This document shows, one piece after another, positions 20,198-30,767 of a DNA stretch of 64,000 nt (its first letter is position 1; every line of letters starts with the position of its first letter). The notes beneath the pieces were generated by a model. The model was not told where the DNA came from. It saw nothing but the letters and a program-made list of their open reading frames with translations, and searched no databases. A program made the position numbers and the translations under genes. Source of the stretch: Picocystis sp. L7 (taxonomy: Eukaryota; Chlorophyta; Picocystophyceae; Picocystales; Picocystaceae); assembly GCA_020975725.1 (NCBI GenBank), contig QXJR01000009.1, forward strand, positions 620,001 to 684,000, given 5' to 3'.

Positions 20198-20943
20198 TCA
20201 TCTGGCTATGGCTGGTTCTCTGACACCTTCTTCAACGGGCTCGCTTGTCTCCCCTACGGGTGCTTCAGGGTAACTTGGCTCCTCCATCTGAAGGTAGGAT
20301 GGTGTCTCCCGTTCTGGTTCAGCCAAAATATCTTCCTCCAATGCATCCAATTCTCCCATGAGGTCTTCTTCGTCCACTTCTGCATCGATGTTATAGTTCC
20401 GACCCAGAGCCTCCTGAATTTCATTCGAGGCTTCCATCAAATCAGCCATGTCATCCGTCATCTTGTCGATCCTGTCGATGTCCAAGTGCTTGGACTTCAT
20501 CTGCTTCTTCATATCCTTAGCTGCACTCTTCATGGCGATCACAGTATCCACGTTGCTCTTCATCGATTCTGCCGTGAATGCGGTCTGCTCTAGGTTGAAT
20601 TGCTGGTCATATAGCTGAGACCTTTGGCCCTCGTACAATCGTTTCTGTTTCAGAACCTGCAGCGCCCTTCTTTTAGCTGCTTCTTGCGCTGGTCCCTTGG
20701 ACCTCCTGATCTGATCCCGGTGCTTCGCCAGCTGTTCGTCGAGCCTCCTGATTTTCTGGTCCAGCCTGTAGTCCTCCCACGCGTCCAGGTCAGCGTCCAA
20801 CCTCCTCCCATGTGTTCGGAACGCTGGTTTCGCATCCTTCGACACGCCACGTACGTTTCCCCGCGCTGGTCCAGGCGCTCGTTCGCCTCTCCTAGCGTGG
20901 GAGGGGGTGGCACGTCCTTTTTTCCTCCGAAAAGACGGCGCAT
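20198..20943 (-). CDS. CHMP5: ESCRT-III subunit CHMP5/Vps60
   Basis: Exons are complement 20855-20943 and 20198-20765 (218 residues), with an 89-nt intron starting GTACGTGG and ending TACAG. The protein begins MRRLFGGKKDVPPPP and reads across the splice as RLDQRGE-T-LDQKIRRLDEQL. It continues with the CHMP5 signature ALQVLKQKRLYEGQR, the central helices (DKMTDDMADLMEASNEIQEALGR) and an acidic C-terminal helix with DELDAL-like EEDLMGELDALEEDIL. Length matches human CHMP5. It polymerises on endosomal membranes and in other species works with LIP5/Vta1 to regulate Vps4. The C-terminal tail is longer in Pro and Glu than usual. Confidence 0.93.
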
Positions 20944-21443
20944 GGCGCTTCGATCGTTGCGCACGACCACACGGAGCACCGTGCGACGAAGTCGAAAACT
21001 GTTGCGTGGGTCGAGGACCCGCCTGGAATCCCTTTCATCGACACCTCTCTCCATTCAATCGATAGCTTCGTCCCATAATCGATATCTGACCCGGACGTAT
21101 CGATGAGGGAGCATTCGGGGCTCGTTCAGCCGCCTTGCGCACCCCCTTCGGTTCGCCGGGACCGAAAACGATTAGTTGGGAGAGCGGTTCGGTTCGAAAG
21201 GGGGAACTGGCCTTGGAAACCAGAGTGACGAAGAACGAGACGTGCAGTTGGATGTGGCCCACCGGCACGATGCGCTTGGCACATGTGACCACAGCACGCG
21301 CACCTTGGACGCGAGGCACGAGAAGATCAGGGTGGAAGCATGCACGTCGATCGAGTAGGGATACGGTGCGTGAGAACGCGTGGTCAATTGGGCGGGCATG
21401 GCCTACGGAGGCGCGTACTTCGGCCAGCTTGGAAACGAGGAGT
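20944..21443. other. Divergent intergenic region CHMP5/Ycf66
   Basis: This should hold the promoters of both flanking genes. Frames here have no recognisable product. It is rich in CGA/TCG words like other 5' regions in the window. Confidence 0.5.
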
Positions 21444-22233
21444 ATGGTTGCGAGCACGAGTCTGACTTTGCTTATGTACCGTCTGCATCAAGTCACGCGT
21501 TGGTCTGGTGTCGAGAACGAGCCTCGGTCTTCGTTCGAGGGGCCTGAAAGAGCTACGTAGACGGGTGGACGCAGCTCCGACTGCCACTGCTAGACGAGGA
21601 GGTGCGCTGTGCACCAAATCGCTGGTGAACGTGGACGTCAGCCCTTCGGTCATCCTAGGGGTGACGTTCCTCGTCGGTGGCGTAGGTCTCATCCAGCTTC
21701 GAGCTGTGCGTCCACAGATTTCCAAGGACACAGACATCGTGTTTTCCTCGGTGGCATTGCTTTGTGGCGGGATCTTGGTGTTTCAAGGATGGAGACTAGA
21801 TCCTCTCTTGTTGTTTGGACAACTTCTCACTGCAGGCGTTGCGGCTTCATTTGCACTCGAAGCACTTAGTTTACGTAGCCGCTACGAGGGCGACGCGGCT
21901 GAAGAGTTGAGGGAGCAGCTTCGCAGCCGCAGAGGACCTTCATCTCGACCGCAACCTCTCCCTCCACCCACCTCTAGATCCTTTGAAGAATGGGACGATA
22001 GGTATCCAGAGGAATTTGATGATGAAGATGCAGCTTATTATGCTGGAGGTTCATCCAGTTACGATGCAGGGTACGGGATGGAATATGAGGACGAAGATGA
22101 GGATGAGTATCGTTACCCGGGGGATAGCGATTCTAGGTACAGCGATGGAGATTGGGGAAGGCCCTCCGTGCAGAAACCTCGGAAGAAGGGGGAAGCCAAC
22201 ATCGTGGAATTGGTGGATGACTGGGAACTTTGA
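21444..22233 (+). CDS. ycf66: Ycf66-family thylakoid/plastid membrane protein
   Basis: The main frame matches cyanobacterial and plastid Ycf66: VNVDVSPSVILGV, then LRAVRPQISKDTDIVFSS, then LLCGGILVFQGWRLDPLLL and FGQLL. It has two to three hydrophobic segments, followed by a hydrophilic tail rich in Tyr, Asp and Glu. No ATG opens the main frame. My model is exon 21444-21507 (starting MVASTSLTLLMYRL, transit-like), a 67-nt intron (GTGTCG...CGCAG) and exon 21575-22233, giving 240 residues. The family call is firm; the splice model is moderate because another acceptor at 21601 also keeps frame. Ycf66 is plastid-encoded in some algae; here it is nuclear. Its function is not well known. Confidence 0.85.
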
Positions 22234-22266
22234 TTGTCTGTACAGTATTTGTCATCTAATCGGCAA

Positions 22267-22881
22267 TCACTTTGTCTTCTTCAGCGAAGTGTTCTTTTTC
22301 TCGAACTCCTTCAGCAAATCCCTAACCTCGCCTTTGAACTTGTCCTCTGCAAGTTCTCCGTCTTCGTAGAACCATCGATTGATTTTCCGCTTGAAGGAGA
22401 CAGGCGTGCACCCATCCTTGCCGTCCATGCTTTCAATCTTTAAGGTGAACTCATCACCGTAGTTTTCCCTGAAGGACGAGACCCTGATGCCAGACGTGAG
22501 CGCTACGTGTGTCGGTTTCGTGGTGCAGAGGACTGCACCTTTTTCCAGTTTGGCTAAAACGTAGGTGAGCGCGGCCTGGCACATGCCGTAAGCCGCAACA
22601 CACACAAGGACGACCCACCAACTGCCAGGAAAATCCCCGGCGAGGAAATGCGCGTACGCAGCGCATCCAATCGCTCCGATCCCAAACAGGATCTTGAGGT
22701 TGCTGAAGGTGTTGCGCTCGGCATATCCTTCGTCCAACACCACCTGCAAGTTCGTCGACGGTCAGCAGCTCGCTCCATCACGTGTGAAGCATCGAAACAG
22801 ATACATGCCACCACTCACCTGACTCGCAGCTTCGTCCAGCATGCGTCGGAGGCGCTGTCCATCCAGCAGCAACGCAGCCAT
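22267..22881 (-). CDS. SPCS2: Signal peptidase complex subunit 2 (SPC25)
   Basis: Exons are complement 22819-22881 and 22267-22743 (179 residues), with a 75-nt intron beginning GTGAGTGG and ending TTGCAG. The join reads LRRMLDEAASQ-VVLDEGYAERNTFSNLK, matching the start of SPC25 (LDD...KKVL...Y.E). Two membrane helices follow (KILFGIGAIGCAAYA and WWVVLVCVAAYG), then the cytosolic domain with FTLKI and WFYEDGEL. It is an accessory subunit of the ER signal peptidase that contacts the translocon. It converges on Ycf66 with only 33 bp between the stops. Confidence 0.9.
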
Positions 22882-25800
22882 CGAGACCGAATATCTGAAA
22901 TCAATGATCGATCGATCAACCAAAGGAAGCGAGTGCTGGTCCTCAGACCCTTCAGGGGGGTGTTATTCACAGCGTTTTGTGTGTGGAAGGGGCACTGGCC
23001 ACGACCGAAAGCGAGAGAAGACGTGTTGACAACGATCGGAGGTGGGAAACGGAGTATTTGCCTCGTGGAACGGGTGGCCACTACGATGTCCATCTAGTGC
23101 GCGAAAGACGGTAGACGATTCTTGTCCTCCGATCCGAAGACGGGGGCGCGAAGGCATCGAAGCGATCACCATTCCCACGAAACAAAGGCCTAAGTATGGG
23201 TTGGCCCTTCTCCAACACCTTGTCTACCAATGGTGCTTTGTAGGCTCACTTGAAAGTTTGGGATTCTTGATGAATTCCTCGCCGTACTAGACTTGAGCAC
23301 TGTTACCGTCGGAATCGGCAAGGGACTGGCGCGAGGTTCATAGTTGTGAAGCTTTCAAAAAGCATGGCTTTCTTCATGTAGCTCAACCAAGCAATGTAAA
23401 CACAACACGAGCATCGTTTTGGGTAATCAAAAGATGTCACAAGCACTACGAAGGAGACTTCGTTGCATGGAAATGATTAAGAAATGTCCAATTTTATTGT
23501 AAGAATAGACGAAGAAGCTTCCCTTGGAACCAAATATATCGAGATTGAGACGCACAATCGATGCTATGATGAATAATAGGACCGGCGAACTAAGTTCAAA
23601 GATCTTCGAAGTGCGAAGAGTGTTGAGAACGGATGTAAACGATTCAATTGCGAACCGGCCAACTTCGATACAAGATAGCCAGGTGTTTATGGGCATGAAG
23701 GGAGGATGATTTCCCATACTTGTTTCCAAAAATCGATTTTGTTGCTAAAGGCGATACAACTCCACGTGGATCCCTACCGAAAAAAGGAAGAACTCGCATG
23801 TCAATCTTGCCATTCTACCTTATCTCCTTGTTGGACATGAATGTCTTCCTCCATCTAGAGAAGATCCTTTAAGCAACCATTACGCCATCATGTGGCACAA
23901 ACACACGCAAGAAGAGTGGTATTATTACAAGATTTGGTTGCTTCTTGCCGAATTCGATTTGTACGTCAATTTACATGCACAACGAACAACTCGATTTCGT
24001 ACATGCCTACCTTTTCTCATCTCACTTTAAATTAAGAAGTGGATTGTCAAGGTTTGCATACATCTAGTCTAGAATAAGGCGATACGCTTATTTGCTTACC
24101 TACAGATGTTTGCTAGGACGAGGATTGATGTCTTTTGCGTGCGTAGTGGATCTAGCACTTGTTTTCCGATAGCTCAAGTCGAAGCGTCCGTGGAGAAAAT
24201 CAAGCTTTACACGAACTTGGGGCATGTTGCCAAAGGCGGTTGTCCAGAGTCATTACCTCCGCTTGGTCAGAGATGATAGTGTATGAAGCAAATTTCATTG
24301 ATTTGTGCGTCACTATTCCCGCATCCCTTGCAAGGGTTGGCTAATCATCGATAAGTGATACATAAGCATGATGACGGAAAATGTTTTGTGGAGACGTAGG
24401 AGTCATACTCTGTGAAGTCTCTTGTTGCTAGCAGAAACAAGGAGAAGTACGTTCGGATTTTATTATTTCATACTTCCTTCATGATTGTTTGCAAGATGCA
24501 TACACCAATTGAACTTCTACAAACTAAAACCATGCGTATTCAAGACATAACAACCATGTTTATTTTTTCGAGACGAGGCAAAAACATTAACATGTGTGTC
24601 CCAAGTACTTTTGTAGGCTTCTTGGAGAATGCATGACTAAATTGATCAAAGTTGCGACGATGAAACAATACACTTGCTTGTACCCTGACCTCCTCCTTTT
24701 CTGTTCTCGGTTCACGCGGTTTGATAAGATCCAACTTACTCGAATGGTTGGAATTGACTATGTTGGCTGGTCCACGCATCTGTCAAGCGGACAAGTTTCG
24801 AGGAATTCTCATTATGATTATACCAAAGTAGAAATCGAAGGGTTGGGTATGATCTCTCTCAAGAAGTATGGACACTATTTCAAAAGTAGCTTAGAGGAAT
24901 CCTCCATGTTCAAGTGGGAGATTGGCAAGTATGCATCGGAGGAGGAAGAACTCATGGGGTAGGATGATGCTAGTTCTTGCCCTCTCCTTACTTGTGTAGT
25001 TGTCATGGATTGGGACAGGATTGCAGTCATTGCTTCTGTGAAGGACACTAGCGACAAGATGAACAAACGCCGGCCTACTTCAACCGAGTAATGTCAAGTG
25101 GTGGGCACCGAGCGCATTGATCAAGCAAGCTATGGCGACGCTTGCCATAATTGGGGATCGAGATGGAAGAACTCGTGACCAATTGATTAGTGGTCGAGGC
25201 CAAGGAAACAACCCAATTATGCGTAGTGTTTTTCCAAGCACGTTGTGTTGGATTGAGATTCAACGACAAGAACATGTGGGGGGCGAACAAGCATTGATAT
25301 GTGCAACATTTGTAGCTTCGTGGTAGAATGGCTCGCATCTTCTTTGCCCGCTCAAAGGCAGGAGCTATCATAGACGGTAATAAAAAACAGTAACTTGCTT
25401 TACTAAGAGCGGTGATCCAAAATAGGCAAGTAGAATGGAGTGGCTCCATGTTTTGTGTCTACTGTCGTGGTAGGATGGTAAACGGGCTCTTGCCATATAA
25501 AAACGTACATTCGATTTCGAGAAAGGGCGTGGTATGCTCGTGATGAGAGTGGCCAAGTCCTTTTTCCTACGAGGCGAGGGATTTTCGGTCGAGTCTCGCA
25601 GTAGAGTGAAGAACATTTCACATCAAAGACTTCCACTACGCAACCGAACCTCGTTTTCTACACCCCAATGAGAAAGAGCAATTACACTTGGGAGGGATGC
25701 ATTTGTACACCTCACGATGGAAAGGTTAACCGCGACCATCTCATACGTAAACAACGTCTCTTGCTATGGCATTAACCAACGTACTTTCTTGTCTACCAAA

Positions 25801-26782
25801 TTATACATGTTGTTAGGGCGTGAAGGACCATACGGCTTGACCTTGCTTTAAGTTGATCGTATATACGATGTGAGGATACCTAAAAGCACATGCACGAATA
25901 ATCGACAATGTGAGACTTGATTCCGTGTAAATCTGCCAAGAATGTGATGCGCATTCTCCTTGTTGTATAAAGCAATCATGCTTCGAGGTCGACTTATCAC
26001 ACTTACCTAAGAGGTGTAAATTATTTCTCCAATAGTGAAGCATACAATTAATGACCTAGTGCCCAAGCAAATCTTTGTAAGTGTACCGCCAAATGCAAAT
26101 TATCAATGCAGACGTGGCGAAGGGATACAAGTTGGAACATTTGCACGCAAACGTTGTTTTAAAGCACTCTCATAAGGCAATTGTAGATCCAAAAGATGAT
26201 TGCAAGCTAATCCTTGTCTGGCGCACACTCCCTTGCACGATTTGAACGTGCTTCGACCTTCACACCCCCTTTTCCGGTAGCAAGAGAACCATATTATTAT
26301 TGGATCGCGGTCGAATGGCCTTTTCAATCAGGTAACAAAAGTAACCTTAGATCTGTGAAAGACTCTATGTGCCAAACTTTCTCTTGAAGGGAGCTTGCAC
26401 CTTAGTCTCCCATTCATAAATGTGTGGTGCATCCGAAACTCCGGCCACAAATTCTTCCCATTCGCCCGTGCATTGGTAAGATAGGAAGAACAACATGCTT
26501 GTTCGCATGGTGGTGACGATGGGACGTTCGATCCATGCATTGCTTTAACCATTTGAACCACTTGTACAAGTCCTCTCAACACCGACCTTATAGCACACAC
26601 AGCCGGTTGCATGGACCGTCCATCGCCGTCATATCCTTATGCATCGTAACGTTTCTTCCACGATGGATCTACGTTGTTTGCTTTTCCACTGCATGCATGG
26701 AAGAGTTGAACTCAATTAAGTGTTATCACTTCGTGACCGTGTACGGTTCGAGTTCGTACGCTACGGTTCTTCGACGAAGGCG
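22882..26782. other. 3.9-kb gene-poor, AT-rich block
   Basis: Only short frames, interrupted on both strands. None matches a family I know. The last 80 bp probably hold the promoter of the TPR gene. The base composition is more AT-rich than in flanking gene islands, which fits decayed repeats, but I cannot name any element here. Confidence 0.55.
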
Positions 26783-27397
26783 ATGGCGTCCTTGACGCGC
26801 GTGTGCGCGAGTTTTTCACCTTCCTCGCGTCTCGTGCGGCGTGGAATGACCCGCTTCGTGCGTGGAGAGGTCGGGGAAGCGCGACAGGACTTCGATGCGG
26901 CGATGGCGATGGATGCCAGCATCAGGCCCAGGTTGTGGCAACGTGGGCTGGCTCTGTACTATTTGGAGGAGTTCGAGGAAGGCGCGAAACAGTTTCGAGT
27001 CGATGTAGATGCTAACCCGAACGATACAGAAGAAGCAATATGGACCTTTCTGTGTGAATCAAGGTTGTTGGGCACAGACGAAGCGCGACGGAACTTCCTA
27101 CAAGTCGGCGAGGATCCGAGACGAGTGATGCGCGCAGCTCAAGCTCTCTTCAAGACAGGAAGGGGAGTGGAAGCCCTTCGTAAGGCGGGTGAAATGGAAG
27201 CACAAGGACACGACGACTTCTATGCCAAGTTATACGAAGGGCTCTTCTACGAATCCGAAGGGGATGAGGACAAGGCCAAGGAGGCCATTGTGGCCTCCCT
27301 GAACACCAACTATGCCCTGCGGTCTGGGGACTACATGGCTGGGCTCGCTCGCGTTCATGCGAAGCTGAGGGGATGGGTTCACGAAGAAAGCCAATAA
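26783..27397 (+). CDS. TPR-like protein of unknown role, probably organelle-targeted
   Basis: 204 residues from ATG 26783. The basic, Ser/Arg-rich start (MASLTRVCASFSPSSRLVRR) looks like a plastid or mitochondrial presequence. The body has two tetratricopeptide-like helical hairpins: FVRGEVGEARQDFDAAMAMD followed by PRLWQRGLALYYLEEFEEG and DVDANPNDTEEAIWTFLCES. I recall similar uncharacterised TPR proteins in algae and plants with the same LWQRGLALYYL and NPNDTEE words. The C-terminal part YEGLFYESEGDEDKAKEAI is a further TPR-like unit. The stop codon lies inside an AATAAA hexamer (27393-27398), so the 3' UTR is probably very short. Confidence 0.75.
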   Translation: MASLTRVCASFSPSSRLVRRGMTRFVRGEVGEARQDFDAAMAMDASIRPRLWQRGLALYYLEEFEEGAKQFRVDVDANPNDTEEAIWTFLCESRLLGTDEARRNFLQVGEDPRRVMRAAQALFKTGRGVEALRKAGEMEAQGHDDFYAKLYEGLFYESEGDEDKAKEAIVASLNTNYALRSGDYMAGLARVHAKLRGWVHEESQ

Positions 27398-27585
27398 AAT
27401 GGTGTGCAGGTAAAACATGAAACACTGTAAAGCAACTCCAGCTGTGCTGTTCCAAGTAAAAAAGCTGAAAAATTCCAAAGTCTCACAATCTGGACCATCA
27501 AGGTGGTCTCACTTTGGACAAATAGAAGCCTACAAGCCTAATTTTCTGATCTGCAACGTCTTCAATAGTTTGCAAATAGTGGCAA

Positions 27586-28751
27586 CTAACAAGTGCTTTC
27601 CAATTTCCTATCTCTTTGTTTTAGCATCTCTTGAAGTTTACACAGTAGAGCATCTGTTTCCGGAACCTCAAAGCCTTGATCTTCGGCAAGCTGCTTCACA
27701 TAACCGTTGAGCGAGTCTATCTCAATCTGGCATCCTGCCTTGAAATCATGCCAAGACGAGGGATGATGTTCGCTGTAGCTAGCCAGACCATCAAATACAA
27801 TGCTGTAAAAGTTGTCAGGCATCAACTTAAACGCATCTGCATGTGGCTTCTGTAGCACCTTGAAAATCTCATTGTAAAGGTTGTCCATGGTTTTTCGATG
27901 GTTCTGGAGTAACCCATTGCAATTGGTGTCTGCAACAATGGACAGTAGGTTTGCCACGCCATTGATGAAAAATTTCCTGATCATGAGGTAGGAAAAGTGA
28001 GGGTGCGCACAAGACGGCATGTTGCATTTGCTAAGTAGAGCTTCCACCTTTCTTGCTGCTTCAGTGTTGGGCATGATCCATGGTTTATCCTCATTCTTCA
28101 CCAAAATTTTGACGCCACAACCCTTCCCAGGCGTCTCCACAAAATCGTAGCCCTGTGGTACCACGACACGCACAGTTGGGCAATCAAAAGGGTCTTTGAT
28201 GATTCCATTGTGGATCAACACTACCACTTTCGGTCTCACGTTGTTCTCCTTCAACTCCTCCTGCACTCCGAGAATATCGTAGGTCTTGGTTGCTATGAAC
28301 ACGAAATCCACTTCCTGATTTCTCAAGGTCTCATAACTGTGCAATATCATGGATACCATAGCGATATGCACCGTCAGCTCCGGTACCAGGCCTTGGCGTT
28401 CTCCCGCTTCGTGACTGATCCAGAATCCACACTCACCTCGTGATCTGTTCAACACCAGCATCTTCGCACAAGGTGTCGACGTATCCCTGTGTCAAACATT
28501 CCGTCACCGTCCCGGTCAGTTCGAGCCCTCCGAAAGTGCAGTGCTCGCGCGCAAGCTCTCCTCACCTGCAAAGCGTAGCTTTCTTTCCCTTTTTTTCTCC
28601 CGGAGCCCTTCAGTAGGACACGTGCCCTCGCTTGGCGCATTTTGCAGGCCAGGTACGTGCCCACGCGTCCACCGCCGACCACGACGATGCAAGGATCCAT
28701 CGCCATCAGCGGTCCAAATGCACGTGGTTTCGCCTCAGAAGCACCGCTCAT
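27586..28751 (-). CDS. Ketopantoate reductase-like oxidoreductase
   Basis: Exons are complement 28566-28751, 28437-28486 and 27586-28336 (328 residues). Intron 1 is 79 nt (GTGAGG...ACACAG) and intron 2 is 100 nt (GTGAGT...GCACAG). The spliced N-terminus has a Rossmann nucleotide site IVVVGGGRVGTYLA, then GYVDTLCEDAG, then VDFVFIATKTYDI and VVLIHNGI. This is the layout of ApbA/PanE ketopantoate reductases. The C-terminal helical domain contains RKFFINGVANLLSIV (Lys/Asn of the family) and a late SYSEHHPSSWHDF segment (the usual S.. SM..D region). True PanE activity is not assured because many eukaryotic relatives have unknown substrates. An upstream in-frame ATG at 28799 is possible. Confidence 0.85.
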
Positions 28752-29198
28752 CTCGTGGCTATCCTTGCACGTGGGGAAAAGCAGAGGAAGACCGCTCATG
28801 GACCGTTCATGGACCTCTCATGGACCGAATAAGGACGGTCTTTCGAGATCGATAGAAAATAGATCGTCACTCCGATCCTCGGACGGTCCACCGTCCAAAA
28901 GGCCTGCTTGAAAGGAACACAGTCTGGCTCGATCGGGGAGCGAATCCTTTGGAAAGCGACACGAACCGGGTCTAGTTCGATGTATGTGTGGAGGGGAAGG
29001 TTCGCATGCTCAAGCGACCCACTGGCTGTGCGCGGGAATCTATTGAGGAAGCAAACAAGACCTCAGCGCAGTTCGAGGAGGAAAGGAACTCTTCAATTTG
29101 CATCGAAGATCGAGCCGAGCGTGAAAGAGGTAAATCGGCACCTAGCACTGGAGGCGCGGCCATCGAATCACGGTGGACGAACTCGCCGAACCAGAACG
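28752..29198. other. Divergent region, KPR-like / cyclin-like
   Basis: It holds the 11-bp repeats and, from 28980 on, a possible extended N-terminus of the cyclin-like gene in the same frame. That extension is basic and of low complexity, so it may be untranslated. Confidence 0.45.
28796..28828. repeat. Three 11-bp direct repeats upstream of the KPR-like gene
   Basis: TCATGGACC occurs at 28796, 28807 and 28818, giving an 11-bp period. It lies about 45 bp upstream of the chosen ATG of the leftward gene and inside the divergent region shared with the cyclin-like gene. It could bind a regulator, but that is only an inference. Confidence 0.6.
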
Positions 29199-30080
29199 AT
29201 GCTGAGTTCGGAACAAGGAGACAGCGAGTCGAACCCGTCACATTTTCTTACGAGATCCGGCACAGGGAGAAACACGCCGCCGAATACAGGTGAATTAGAT
29301 GGTACCGCACCAGAATGTTCGAAGTCGCAGAGCGCGTCCACCACGAAGGCCGAGCTCGACCATCGCTGGCGTGTGGATGCCGTGTGCTTCCTCCTCCATC
29401 TCTGTCACAAAACCAGTGTTCACTTCCAAGTGAAGTTCCTCTCACTACAAATTTACAACGAGCAGCTGCTTCCGTATTTGGAACAAAGCTCTAGCACCAC
29501 GGTCGCATCGCTGCGGATGCAATCGCCGATTCTTCTGTCCACTGCATGCTGCCTTGTGGCTTCGAAACTGCTCGAGGGAACTAATCATCGGCATATCCAG
29601 GAACTCTGGCGTGTAGTTGCAGACGATGCTTGCCAGCAGGATATCCAAGGCCACCACCAAGAAGATATCAAGCAAGTGGAATTGTACTTGATGGAGGTAC
29701 TTGTGCACTCAGACATTGGCACTTGCATCAAGCTCACATCCGATCACATTTTCGAAATTTTCGGAATATGTCAAGCTTCCATGATTGTGTGCGAAAAGTT
29801 TCTCCACCTGAGCACATGCTTTAGATTGCTTGAGTCTCTTCACATTGGGGGCTTTCAGTCGACCCAGCTTCTGTCGAGTGGTGGTGCGAAGCTTGCTGCA
29901 GCGATCATCCTTGTCACCATGGTCCTTACAATCCCGGAGACTTGGAAAAGTCCAGTTCCGCTGCTGAGTTTTCTATCTGCCGTTACAGACCAAGGTAAGG
30001 AAGAAATCCGAGGGAAAGCAGTTGATATCCTTCAGCATGTTGGCAAGCACGGCAAATTACTCTTATCGCCCAGAAAGTGA
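29199..30080 (+). CDS. Cyclin-fold protein
   Basis: 293 residues from ATG 29199; an in-frame ATG at 28980 would give 366. After a Ser/Thr-rich linker, HRWRVDAVCFLLHLCHKTSV starts a cyclin box. ILLSTACCLVASKLLEGTNH is the typical helix 3 (A.. .LASK.EE) and DIKQVELYLMEVLVHSD the helix before the second fold. The remainder (AKLAAAIILVTM) fits a weak second cyclin fold. The kinase partner is unknown; C-type or cell-cycle type cannot be told by eye. Its stop lies 5 bp from the stop of the convergent PREY-like gene. Confidence 0.72.
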   Translation: MLSSEQGDSESNPSHFLTRSGTGRNTPPNTGELDGTAPECSKSQSASTTKAELDHRWRVDAVCFLLHLCHKTSVHFQVKFLSLQIYNEQLLPYLEQSSSTTVASLRMQSPILLSTACCLVASKLLEGTNHRHIQELWRVVADDACQQDIQGHHQEDIKQVELYLMEVLVHSDIGTCIKLTSDHIFEIFGICQASMIVCEKFLHLSTCFRLLESLHIGGFQSTQLLSSGGAKLAAAIILVTMVLTIPETWKSPVPLLSFLSAVTDQGKEEIRGKAVDILQHVGKHGKLLLSPRK

Positions 30081-30085
30081 GTGGT

Positions 30086-30415
30086 TCAACTACTCTCGTC
30101 TGGCTCAGCGGAAACGATCCTACCAAGGAGAGGTACGAGACAAGGCGTTCCGTCCTTCACTGGAAACGCAGCACCAATGCTCTCACTGAGCAGTTCTTTT
30201 CCATCTTGAAACATCTTCAAAGGTTCCTTCGTCAAAGGGCAAACAATGACGTCCAAGTACTCACCCAACGTCGCATCCCCTCCCTGCAACTTTGCTGAAG
30301 ATTTTTCTCCTCCATCGGTGGCACTAGCGGAGAATTGGCACACGCTGGTGCGGTATCTGGTAGGAAGTGCTCCGGGTTTGAGAACCTTTTCCAAGAGCTC
30401 CGTGCCCTTGCGCAT
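30086..30415 (-). CDS. YcaR/PREY-family (Trm112-like) mitochondrial protein
   Basis: 109 residues from ATG 30415. The C-terminal half, LDVIVCPLTKEPLKMF ... SESIGAAFPVKDGTPCLVP, matches the bacterial YcaR/UPF0434 family and animal PREY. The family normally has a Cys-x2-Cys pair; here it is CPLT, as in PREY. In animals PREY supports mitochondrial methyltransferases of the coenzyme Q and complex I assembly routes. The basic N-terminus (MRKGTELLEKVLKP) is compatible with import. The stop is almost touching that of the cyclin-like gene. Confidence 0.8.
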   Translation of the reverse strand: MRKGTELLEKVLKPGALPTRYRTSVCQFSASATDGGEKSSAKLQGGDATLGEYLDVIVCPLTKEPLKMFQDGKELLSESIGAAFPVKDGTPCLVPLLGRIVSAEPDESS

Positions 30416-30767
30416 CGTCCAACCGCGCCCCTCTTCTGCCAAGGATCGTATGCAGGCGTTGCGAATCCAATGGACGTGCCCTCTTGATCGCACTTTCGCG
30501 TAAGATGGTTCCGATGGTGCGATTGGAGACGGTGCAGTTTGGCCACTTCGCGGACGTGTGCACCTTGGTCTTTTCCTTCACGAGTGCTTCAGTCCGACTC
30601 CGACGTGATCGGACGGATTTCACGGGCATTCTCCCGTTTCAAAATCCCCGTCGAAACCGAGGGTAGTCCCACGTGGATCTCCCTTTCGAAAACCAGGTTT
30701 GATACGGAATTCGGCATTTCGGAAGCAAGTTCCCACGGACGCAGATGAGCCAGGCCCGTCGAGGACC

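Noticed and set aside
24594-24962. 122-codon frame in the AT-rich block
   Set aside because: No similarity recognised, no neighbours of the same kind, composition as expected by chance in AT-rich DNA.
25403-25636. A KHGATPFYL word resembling the end of retroelement integrases
   Set aside because: A single short word, with no catalytic motifs, no reverse transcriptase and no terminal repeats nearby; too weak to name an element.
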